A stretch of DNA of 64,000 nucleotides from Przewalskia tangutica. Its lineage: Eukaryota; Streptophyta; Magnoliopsida; Solanales; Solanaceae. Numbering within the stretch: the stretch's first letter is position 1; every line of letters begins with the position of its first letter. The notes under the pieces were generated by a model. It was given only the letters and a program-made list of their open reading frames with translations, was not told the DNA's origin and did no database searches. Shown here in pieces: positions 22,201 to 31,745 of this stretch. The stretch covers positions 54,807,562-54,871,561 of the forward strand of contig CM056736.1 of the NCBI GenBank assembly GCA_029844215.1, in the 5' to 3' direction. A program made the position numbers and the translations under genes.

Positions 22201-22568
22201 TTCCTTCTATCCGGGATGCTATAAGCTGGGTACACAAATGTGGCAAGGAATGACACTTGTGTTATATTACATCTCGCCTGGATATGGATATGTTGAGAAT
22301 CCATTCCAAGCACATCACAACAAACTCTGGAGGGATCCCAAAGTAATAGCATTCTTCCGCCATCAATGAATTCTAAATTTGAGCAAAGATTCCAAGCTTT
22401 GAATCTTTGAGTAGAAAAAGACTCTATCCTTTCCCGAGAGAATTTAGTTTCCAACAGACAAACCATTGTCACATCATGCTGTTTTGTGAGCCTACACATA
22501 AGAGCTTGCGTGGCTGCCCTATCCCTTTGTCCGCAAAGACCACGGACATTCCAACAAAGTATTTTCAT
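19212..22568 (-). pseudogene. LINE ORF2: endonuclease and reverse transcriptase
   Basis: One continuous minus-strand frame of about 1118 codons. Endonuclease (about residues 1-235) begins MKILCWNVRGL and has LLETK, GDFN and SDHCPV motifs, which carry the usual APE-type catalytic residues. RT (about 400-760) has an APGPDGFTATFFK block and the catalytic FADDLMLF (20472-20498). The C-terminal part (about 900-1010) is a zf-RVT-like region with CGFCKQANETREHLFFTCP. Four in-frame stops break it: TGA at 21927, TAA at 20631 within GLR-x-GDPMSP, TAG near 20133, and TGA near 19948. All can be explained as C-to-T or G-to-A changes. No frameshift is needed, unlike in the neighbouring gypsy elements. Confidence 0.9.
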
Positions 22569-22663
22569 TAGAAAACAAAGGAGGTTATGTTAGCACCTCC
22601 GCGCTTCGCTGCCTTTGCCTTTCCACTGCCTTTCGGCATGTTTTTCTTTGAGATTACTTCCTT

Positions 22664-25615
22664 CTATCCCTCTTCTCTGTTGTTGGAAGCCATAACATGT
22701 GTCTTAGCCAAGCTATGTTCCCCGCGTTCAAAATTTACACACCGTGATGCAAGATTAGAATCCTCCGTAGCACACTTGTAGGTTTCCCCATCCAATGAAG
22801 GTTGCGGGTTCATTGGCACTTCAGAATCAGTCTGCCTTGACTCATATCTCATCCTATCATGTTGCGTACTGCCAGGATGTGGATTAGGTCGTGAGGACCC
22901 TACTTGATAATCCCGCAAACTTGATGAGCCATGATGACCCCTAACCGGATGGCCCGCAGCATGCGTAGCTTCTCCCATACTTCCGGGATCCAGAGGTGGT
23001 GTGTGCTCACTGTCTTCAGTGTCCATCAAGTTTCCAGCATCTGCGGGATGTTGAGAAGGTGGTGGATAAGGGGAAGGAGGGTTGGTTCCACCCGTACCTC
23101 TGTTGGCATCCAAACAAGTAGAATCTCCCTTTTTGCTAGGGGGTACCACTGGATTGCGATTTTTAGGAGCTTCTTCAGTGTTGGCATCATCCCTCAGTTT
23201 TCTACACTTCAAGTGATTGTGTCCAAAAGCCGCACAATGATAGCAAAAGTCCGGATAATTCTCATAGTTCACCCTTTGAGTATACCTTCTGTTGTCGGGA
23301 AGTTTGACACCAAACTCCATTACCGGTTCCTTGCTAACATCTACTTCCACTAAAACTCTTGCATAATTCATTTTTGACCTATCCTTAGTATATTGATCCG
23401 TGTATAGAGGTTTTCCTACACGTGAAGCAATCTTACTAAGGCCCGTTGCACTCCAAATAGAAAGGGGAATGTCATGAAAAGTGACCCAAATTGGAATGTC
23501 CATGAATAAATCATTCGTTATTAGAACTCCCTTATTAATAGGCTTTAGCATCATAGTTTTCCCGTAGACCATATAAGGGCCATCATGGAGTACATTTGTG
23601 CGCTCCTCCTCCGTCATGAATTTGAAAACAGTCCATCCTTTGCCATATGGTATAATGACATTTCACTCCCCATCCCTTCACAATGGTATTCAATGCCTCC
23701 CTTCCCGAGAAAGGACCCGTGAAGCAACCTATTAGGCAATATCCCCATGTTTCTATGAATGGAACTTCGTCCTCAGCTTCTATTTCTACTTCCTCTCCTT
23801 GTTGTTCAATGAATTGTAACTTCATACCCTTTGCTTCAATCCTAGTACCCGCAAAGACTCCAGCATAAGTCTTCTTAGGAGGGATGGGGCCTTTGCCATG
23901 ATTCGGGGGAAAATTATTATAAGTAGTACCAACGGGTGGAGTTTGATGTTGTTCTGAAGATGCATTTGTGGGTAAATCATTAGGAGGTATTTCTGGAGGT
24001 ATAGGCAGAGGGGGGTGGGTAGATGGAATAGTACTTGGGCCCTCTTTAGGAGAGAGGATTCGCGTGCCATTTGGGAGGGTAGGGAATTTATCATGGGTTC
24101 CGGGAAGAATAGAAGGTAGGGAAGATAGAAGGGGTGAGGTATTATGAATGTTAGGGAGTAATGAAGAGGTATTAGATGAGAGAGGGGAGTTATTATTGGC
24201 TATACCCGTGCCCAAGGTAGAATTAAAGGCGAAGGGATTGTTGAGGTTTCTTTGATGGGCTCCACTAAGCAAGCTTGCTAAAGTAGGAAAGGATTCATTA
24301 GTGATACTTGAAGAATTCAGAGGTTGTTGTCCCATAAAGTGAGAAGACTCTTTGGTTCCCGCGGCATTTAAGTCCGTCGCATTGGCTCCCGCGATATTAA
24401 TGTTCATGGAGTACCTAGGCTCCTTGGAAGTAGAAGTCACTTCGTTTCTTTCAATTGACCTTGGTCTTTGCATAACGGGAATATTCATCAACCCATGGAC
24501 TCCCGTCTGACCCGTCTTAGCATTCAGACCCGCGCATTTACCCGTTGCTGAAGATGGCTCTTTGGTACCCGCGTCATTAAAGTGCGACGCCTCGGCACCC
24601 GCGACATTAATGTTAGGCTCCTTGGGGATAGAGATCACTTCGTTCCTACCATCTGACCTTGATCCTTGCATAATGGGAATATTCATAGTCTCAAGGACTC
24701 CCGCCTGACCCGCCTTATCTTTCTGACCCATGCCCCGATCCGGAATAGGATGAGGCACTTTGGTTCCCGCGGCATTAAAGTGTGATACCTTGGCACCCGC
24801 GACAGGCTCCTTGGGAATAGGAGTTTCTTCAATGCTATCAACTGATATTGATTCATGCAAGACGGGATTAGTCTTAGACCCATGGACACCCACCCGACCC
24901 GCCCTGAACCTCTGACCCGCGCCTTGACCCGGTTTTGACCCGAGTATGCCATCACGCCTAGTTTCATCAATTGCAATACCTGGCCCAGATTTTTTCCCTT
25001 TTCCGGCTTGCCTGAGTAAAATTCCAGGTAGTGTGGAGGTGGTAGTGATGCCGTGGTTGACCTGTTCTTTCGTAATGTTCCCGTTGTCTACCAGTTGGCC
25101 CGTGATAGGATCGACCACCCTAGTAGCATAAGGGGTGTCAATGGCTATCGGAATAATCCTCTGCTTGCCGGGAGTTTCAAGAGGGTTCTCCCAGGAGGCG
25201 TGTGGTCAGTGACATGGTCTTCAACTGTGGTCACTTCAGGAGGAGCAATAGGACAGATTATTACTGGATTGGTTACTGATGGACCATGTAGTTTTCCGCC
25301 TTCAAATTCACTAATATCCAAGCTCTCAATTTCTATATTTCTGCCCCATTCATGTATCCTTTGAAACATAGAATCATCTACTACATTCTCGAGTGGGATA
25401 CGCAAATAAGGCGTGACATGAACTAACACCGATGGGTCTGAAATTGCCGGTATTAGATTTTCTTCAACAATAGTTGGACTACCGCCATTCTTTTTCTTTT
25501 TCTTGGTTCTAGCCTTCGTCGAACTGCCTGAACCTCCTGAATCATTGCTGGAGCGTGTGTAACATTTAGTATTTTTCATGTTGTGAACATTAAGCTTCAA
25601 ACCATGGGGAAACAA
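22664..25615 (-). pseudogene. LINE ORF1: nucleic-acid-binding protein
   Basis: ORF1 proteins coat the LINE RNA. About 980 codons are spread over three frames: 25615-25145, 25118-23583 and 23617-22664, so there are two frameshifts, near 25130 and 23600. The N-terminal half is rich in Gly, Pro, Ser and Thr and contains repeated AGAK/AGTKxPH-type blocks (about 24350-24900), suggesting internal duplication. Then comes a DUF4283-like segment (ETWGYCLIGCF to GPYMVYGK) and a CCHC knuckle CYHCAAFGHNHLKC. It lies about 95 bp upstream of ORF2. The start at 25615 is the first ATG of the frame and is not otherwise supported. Confidence 0.82.
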
Positions 25616-25728
25616 TGGTTAATTTGAGGGGGGAGATGGGAAAAACCGAAGGAGCAACTAAGGGAAAACGTTGAGAGCGTTTTTCTTAGTGAGAGAAACT
25701 TCTCTCTAACTCCTATGAATGTTAGTGG

Positions 25729-27767
25729 GTTGATTCCACATGGGTTTGTTCATTAAGGTGATGGTGTAAAATGGGATGTATTTCATTGTATAAAAAAAAA
25801 ATTATATGAAGGTGAGGATGCCACATGAGACTTAGAAAATGGGAATGTATACTCGTCAAAAATCACATGACGACAGATAATTATTTTCTCATTCATCAAA
25901 TCATAACATTTATATTTCCTATGATTTTGCAACGTATTCTAAAAACACACAAGGAGTTAAACGAGCCTGTAACTTGTTAATGGAAGTAGATGAAAACAAA
26001 AGATAACACAAACATCCGAACACCCGTAAATATGTAAAAGACGGGAGATGATTGTATAACATTTGTGTAGGGGACACATTGGAAAGCAATTTACTAGAAA
26101 GAATATTTAAAAAATATGTAGTCATTTGAAGTGCATGGTGCCAAAACTTTGGTGGTGTTGATGAATGCACAAGAATAGAGCGAATCATATTATTAATCGA
26201 TCGAATTTTTCTTTCGGCTTTTCCATTTTGTGGTGAGGTATGTGGACACGAAAGACGCAGACATCCCATTTTGGTGACAAAAATCATTAAAATGTGTATT
26301 TATGAATTCCCCCCTATTGTCACATTGAAAACATTTAATGTCTTTGCCAAATTGAGTTTTGACAAATATACTAAATTGTTTTAAAATAGTGTAGGCTTGT
26401 GATTTATGTCCTAATGGAAAAGTCCACAAAAAATTTGAATAATCATCTAGAATAAGCATATAGTACTAATGACCTACATAACTCAAAACAGGTGATGTCC
26501 ATAAATCACAATGCACAAGATCAAATGGCATAAAAGTATGATAATTAGAAGATGCAAAAGGAAGCCTAACATGTTTACCAAACACGCAAGATTGGCAAAC
26601 AGTAAAGTACAAAGGTTCATTACAAGAAAACAAATTATTCTTCCTAAACTTATTAAAAACTTGTGCTCCTGGGTGCCCAATCGATTGTTGATAGAGTAGG
26701 AGAAATGACAGCAAAGGTGGATGGTTTGATCATGTAATTTTTTGGAACAGAGGTGATGGGATACAAGTCCCCCATGCTATTGCATCTCATAAGTGGCATC
26801 CCCGTCTGAAAATCCTTCACAGAAAAACCAAACAAATCAAAATTAACAGAAATATTGTTGTCAATTGTAAAACGTCTAACATAGATCGAATTTTTAATTA
26901 GATTTGGTGCATGTAAAACATTTTTCAAGTGTAATGGTGGGTGTGGAGAGGATAGTGTTACCTGACCAATACCATAAATTGGAATTTCCTGCCCACTACC
27001 GACAATAATATTTTTATTATTGCTCATATTAAAATAAGACGAGAGATTACCTTGAAATGTCGTCATGTGTGATGTAGCCCATGTGTCCATGTACCATAAC
27101 TCATCGGGAAAACTTAGATGTATGTTGTTCATGGCTTGTTCAATGTATGTGGGTGCATAACCAACAGAAGATGGTGCTTGAGCTGCAAACACATGTTGCG
27201 GATGAGATCCAAGAATATCGGGTTGGCGATTTGAAGAGGGAGAATGTTGGGCCCATATGAGGTCAAATATGGGCATGGCGGGGCAGCCCATTGTGGGGCC
27301 CAGGCCCACGGTGGGTACTGCCCCCATTGGTTGCCGCCACTGCCCGGACTGGCCACCGCCCCACCCCCGTCCCTTTTCACCATTATTTTTTCCTTTATTG
27401 TTACGGTTTGAACCCCGGTTTTGACCATTACTAGAACGATTACCGTGGCCCCCTAAACTAGAATTTTGGGGCTTCAAATCAGTGGAAGATGAGTTGGTAG
27501 AGATGAGAGTAGTTCCGGCAGTAGTTGCTCTCGAGGATGACTGCTTTGCTTTTCGCATTTCCTTGAGAATCAACCTCGGACGTGCCTCATAAAAGAGAGG
27601 CAACAGATTGCTTTACTGAATGAACGTAGCAACATCCTCATATTATTCATTCAACCTCGCAATCAACTGAAGGACAAACCTTTGATTTGTCACAAGCGAA
27701 CCAACGTTGGATAGTTGGTCCGCAAGTACCTTTAATTCTTGACAATAGGCTGAGATGCAGGAAAAGT
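25729..27767 (-). pseudogene. pol: Copia A gag (C-terminal part), protease and integrase
   Basis: The segment nearest gypsy 2 reads YCQELKVLADQLSNVGS and then FYEARPRLIL, typical of the copia gag UBN2 region. Next come a Gly/Asn/Gln-rich stretch and protease ELWYMDTWATSHMT, where the usual catalytic DSGATSH is DTWATSH, so the active site is damaged. The gag-pre-integrase block has NSLGHPG-like and CVFGKHVRLPF motifs. Integrase core: DDYSNFLWTFPL, CDNRGEF, and SPQNGKAERK-like residues in two frames, ending FGCLCYLLF and FLEYVAKS. Stops and frameshifts separate 27603-26653, 26714-26466, 26459-26193 and 26287-25919. Confidence 0.85.
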
Positions 27768-29004
27768 TGTTATACCCCGTAGTTCTGGCCATGCGTATGA
27801 GAACGTACGAAAGGGATTAAGACGTAAATTTTAGAAGGATAGGTTGACGGATTGCTTCGGACGGGTTTTTAGTCAACTTTGAGGCGGTTTATGTCCAGTT
27901 GCATTATGAGTTCCTAGGTGTTTCAAAGGCCTAGTACGTAGTTCGTTGAGTCTAGTTCCCAACGCAACCAACCGTTCGTCGATAGGACATCGGAGTAGAA
28001 AGTTATGGAAGTTACAAGTTCAGCGCGCGGTCGGACAAAAAAGTATGTCGGTCAGGAGCCACAGGGCCGCGGCGCCGGAAAGCAGGGCCGCGGCGCCGGA
28101 AGTTCTGAGGGGTTGTGGAAGTTTCAGCGTCGCGGCGCCGAGGCGGGTTCTGCGAGGCTGGGTGGAAAAATCTGAACTGTTTTGTTTTAAAAAAGGTCAT
28201 GGGAGGGTGACAAGTGTCCCCCCATCTGATTTTGCATGTCCTATTTATTGACCAAGTCTTGAAGACTTGGTCATTCTTCAAGCTCTCCTCTCTCTCTAAA
28301 AAATAAAAGCTCTCCCTTCTCTCTAGAAAATCAAGAGGAAATCAAGGCTTGAGAAAAATCTGAAAAATGTGGCAAGAAGGAAACTTGCTGGCAAGCTTGT
28401 ATGAGTTATTGTGGTGGTGATTGTGGAAAGGAGGCTAGTGAACTTGTTGGATTAATTTTGGGTAAGCTCTAAGGTAACAATTCTTTCTCTTTTTGCTAGT
28501 TTATGGTGTTGCATGTGAAGAAGAAAGAACTTGTAGTGGTATATATTGCTCTTAGATAAATTCCATGTAAGAAATATGATTTGGATTTGAAAGGATTGGA
28601 TAAGAAAGTTATGTGAGCATGTTGTAGCCAAAATACTACCTTTAACTTATTGGTTTAGTTAATATGCATTGTGGGGCAGAATTTTACACATCCAAGATTA
28701 GGTGTGTAATCCCCTTTATATTGATTGGATTGTTGGGCCTTAAAAGTGGCGTTTGGATGTTGAATTCGGCCTTGAAAAAGGTGTCAAAGTATGTAGAAAC
28801 AAAGGAAATGCTGCCCGATTTTTCATAGAATTTAGTGACTTTGCACTTAGAATATTCTACGTTGAAGCTAGAGGTTAATAAACGTATTATGGTCATTATA
28901 GGTTGACGTACTACGTGCGGTATATTGGACTTAGCAAGTGGATTGACCCGAAGAGGTATATGGAACTTTCCTATCTCTTGAGCATGAATAGTTTTACCTA
29001 TATA

Positions 29005-29019
29005 GTACGGTAGACGTAC
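29005..29019 (+). other. GTACG hairpin, gypsy 2 5' LTR
   Basis: GTACG-GTAGA-CGTAC, the same perfect short stem as in gypsy 1 and the solo LTR, about 205 bp upstream of the conserved-loop hairpin. Confidence 0.6.
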
Positions 29020-29223
29020 AAGACCTTGGTATCCTTTACTCGTTTTAAAGTGTCCAAGTCGGTGGAGTTAGAGGATTTAATCACTTCTTTAAAAGTAGTA
29101 AGGATGTCTTAAGTTTTCAAGGTTAAGGGATTTGAAGTGTTTTTAAGTATATGATACTTGTTCCGTTTTAAATCTACAAGTCCCTTGGATATAGGAAAAT
29201 GTAATTTACTTATAGTATGGAGT

Positions 29224-29258
29224 TAATATAACGATTTTATGGGAAGTTGGTTATATTA
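29224..29258 (+). other. Conserved-loop hairpin, gypsy 2 5' LTR
   Basis: Arms TAATATAAC (29224-29232) and GTTATATTA (29250-29258) form a perfect 9-bp stem around a 17-base loop with TTTATGGGAAGTT. Gypsy 1 and gypsy 3 keep the loop but have different, still complementary, arms. The AUG in the loop opens MGSWLY followed by TAG. Confidence 0.75.
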
Positions 29259-29969
29259 GCCTTATGGAAAGTTAAAAAGAGAGATTTACTCTAAGTAAAA
29301 CAAGTAAGGATAAATGACGTGAATTAATGGAAGGCAAATTGATTTTAAGGCATCAATTGCCTAAGGTTTTAAAAGAGTAGAAGTGCATAGTACTTGGGTT
29401 AAATTTCCGGATTTCATAAAGACATGTTAGTGCCTTAAGTAAACTAAAATGAGAATGTGTATGAACAAGACTAATAAGAAGTTAGGGGATTTCTTAACTT
29501 GCTTGTATTATGTATGATAGCCGATTTGTGCTAGTGATATATTATTATTTATTACGGGGTCATTCCCCGGGTTGTGGCATTTGCATATTCCGTGGATTTG
29601 CTACCCACGATGCGAGGAATACCTCATGCGAGTCCGTAGGGCTCATGCGGGTGAAATAGTCTCATGCGGGCGGGTACAGCCTATGCGAGGAATACCTCAT
29701 GCGGGTCCACATGACCCATGCGGGTGAAATAGTCCCAGGAGTAGGAGTTCTTAATGATACTGCGGGGGGGTGACCTTGCTTTGATCATGAGCTTCCTATT
29801 TTCATGCAGTATAGTATATGCTTGATATTCTCATTATTAGTAAGGCACAGTGTTCTATAAATTGATTACCATACATGTCTCCAGTTATTTTAGACTTATG
29901 AGGTATTTTCAGTATTTTCCAGTTTCGCATACTTAGTACATATTGTGTACTGACCCCCTTCCTCGGGGG

Positions 29970-29995
29970 CTGCGTTCATGCCGCAGGTAAGGGTA
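29970..29995 (+). promoter_or_regulatory. Candidate 5' splice site in the right arm of a hairpin
   Basis: CTGCG (29970-29974) and CGCAG (29982-29986) form a 5-bp stem, and the right arm runs directly into GTAAGG, giving CAG|GTAAG, a full match to the plant 5' splice consensus. The block is kept in both gypsy 1 LTRs and in the gypsy 2 3' LTR. Use as a donor is inferred. Confidence 0.4.
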
Positions 29996-30380
29996 AGCAG
30001 GTGGTGGATCCTCATTCTTAGGATCACTGGTCTGGTGTCAGGAGCTCCATTCCTCCGAAGGCTTGTTTTGTTGGTACGGTTTTTCCCTGATGCTATAGGT
30101 ATTATGTACATTCAGGGGTATGGCGGGGCCCTGTCCCGCCACAGTTATTATTCCTAGAGGTCTGTAGTCACGTTTGTGGTTTGGGCTGTAAGAACAAGTT
30201 GTACTGTTTACTTTTGAATAAGTTTAATCTATGAAAGGCGGCCTTGTCGGCTAGCCAGTGATGTTTGCTATATACAGGTTTATGTGTTATGTATGTTCCA
30301 CTGCTATTCTCTGATGTATTCCTGACGGGGTGCCCCGGTAGGGCACCAGTTGCGGCCCCGGGGTTGGGTCGTGACAAATG

Positions 30381-30398
30381 TGGTATCAGAGCAGTTAG
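30381..30398 (+). other. Primer-binding site of gypsy 2
   Basis: TGGTATCAGAGC begins 5 bases after the LTR. It is complementary to the 3' end of initiator methionine tRNA, the usual primer for Tekay elements. Confidence 0.9.
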
Positions 30399-30560
30399 TC
30401 CTCGGAAAGTGTCTGCAGACCGTGTCTAGTAGAGTCTTGATTATCAGTGTGTTGTGCACCACATCTATAATCAGGAGGCTGCAGGATATTTAGGATTGGT
30501 TTCCATTCTTTCACTTTAAGATCGTGCAATAGAGCTGTGTTATAGGTTGAACTCCCTCTG

Positions 30561-30583
30561 ATATTTTCCTTTATGTATCAGTT
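30561..30583 (+). promoter_or_regulatory. Candidate 3' splice site before gag
   Basis: A T-rich stretch ending ATCAG at 30581 lies two bases before the gag ATG at 30584. Paired with the donor at 29986 it would remove about 595 bases, including the primer-binding site. Only sequence consensus supports it. Confidence 0.3.
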
Positions 30584-31745
30584 ATGCCTCCACGCAAGGC
30601 AACCGCGGCCCAGAAGGGCAAGGCAGCTGAGGGAGCTGCTAGTAGGACGTGGAGGGTCACGAGGGCACAGGCCCAGTCTTTACCAGAGATGATGTTTTGG
30701 GCGGCGAGTTCCACGACGTCGCCAGCCTCGAGTTCGGCAGCGCGGCCATCGAGACCGCGGTACACGAGCCTCGATCCACGGCCGGTGAGTATAGAGATTA
30801 TGGGGAGCAGATCCGGTTATTGACCAAAGATAGTGGCGAGCGGCCGTGAGCGACGGCGACCCAACCTGGCCAAGCGATTCACGGATTCGGGATTTCTGGT
30901 TGTCATCCACCCGAGTTATATGGTTCGAGATCCGGCGAGGATCCTCGGGAGTTTGTTCGGCGATTCTGGCGGACTATCACGGTGCTTAGGGCCTCGGAGG
31001 TCGAGTCCGTCATTCTAGCCTCTTCTGGGTTCTGCGATATTGCGTTGGTAGTTTGAGTCATGGGAGTTGTCTAGAGGTGAGGATGCTCTTCCATCCGTTT
31101 GGGAGGAGTTCACGAGGCCTTCTGGATCACTTCTTGCCTCCCGAGATGAGAGAGCCGCGTGGATAGATTCTTGACCTTGGCGAGCGGGAGGACTATCAGA
31201 GAGTACATCCTGGAGTTTGACTCATTGGCTAGGTATGCGCACACCATTGTAGCTGACATGGCAGACAGGGTTCATCGATATGTGATGGGGCTAGACCGTC
31301 ATATGATTACTGCATGCTTGGGGGTGGCTCTTCATCCAGGTATGAATATTGCCAGGATGCAGGCGTATGCGTAGGGGATAGAGGACAGAGAGAGGGAGGA
31401 TCATCTAGACTTAGGCCAGCTCAAGAGGGCCATGACAGCAGAGGCTCAGGGCAGTTTTTGAGGCGGACAGCCTCAGCAGCAGACTAGGTCCACATTTCAG
31501 CCAGCACAGAGTGCTCCTTCTCGGTTTTCTGGCGGGAGGTTTGATCAGCCGGGTCATTCAGGAGCGGGTCAGGGCTCCAGGACTTCGGGGTTTCAGGGAA
31601 GCAGAGACCGCTACCGATCGAGACCACCCCCATCTCGGTGTGCTCGATGCGGTAGGTCTCACCCAGGCGAGTGTCATGTTCCTCCAGGAGCTTGTTACTC
31701 TTGTGGCCAGCAGGGCCATTTGAAGAGAGATTGTCCGACCAGAGG
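30584..31745 (+). pseudogene. gag: Gypsy 2 gag remnant
   Basis: Starts MPPRKATAAQKGKAAEG at the first ATG after the leader. The frame changes after about 80 codons. The capsid part continues at 31159-31374 with REYILEFDSLARYA and LHPGMNIARMQAYA, then a TAG. The zinc knuckle CYSCGQQGHLKRDC (CX2CX4HX4C) lies at about 31685-31735, preceded by a Cys-rich RCARCGRSHPGEC segment. Order and composition match Tekay gag, which packages element RNA. Breaks cluster at one- or two-base losses. Confidence 0.82.

Larger units (their letters stand above)
19088..25716 (-). mobile_element. Full-length L1-type LINE
   Basis: 6.63 kb, bounded by a 12-bp duplication and ending in a poly(A) tail on the minus strand. 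It has a short 5' leader, ORF1 with a CCHC knuckle, and ORF2 with endonuclease, RT and a C-terminal zinc-binding reverse-transcriptase region, the layout of plant L1 elements. It moves by nicking the target and reverse-transcribing its RNA in place. It sits in copia A. Both ORFs are broken, so it is not active as read. Confidence 0.92.
27768..30376 (+). repeat. Gypsy 2 5' LTR
   Basis: 2609 bp, matched by the two halves of the 3' LTR. A TATA-like CTATTTATTG at 28241 is followed by an inverted repeat CCAAGTCTTGAAGACTTGG (28253-28271). Downstream are a conserved CTGCCCGA block (about 28811), a GTACG hairpin (29005-29019), a conserved-loop hairpin (29224-29258), CATGCGG subrepeats (29605-29735), and a donor-like CAGGTAAG (29984). 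A GC-rich tract with two GCCGCGGCGCCGG copies (28068-28100) is absent from the 3' LTR. Confidence 0.93.
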
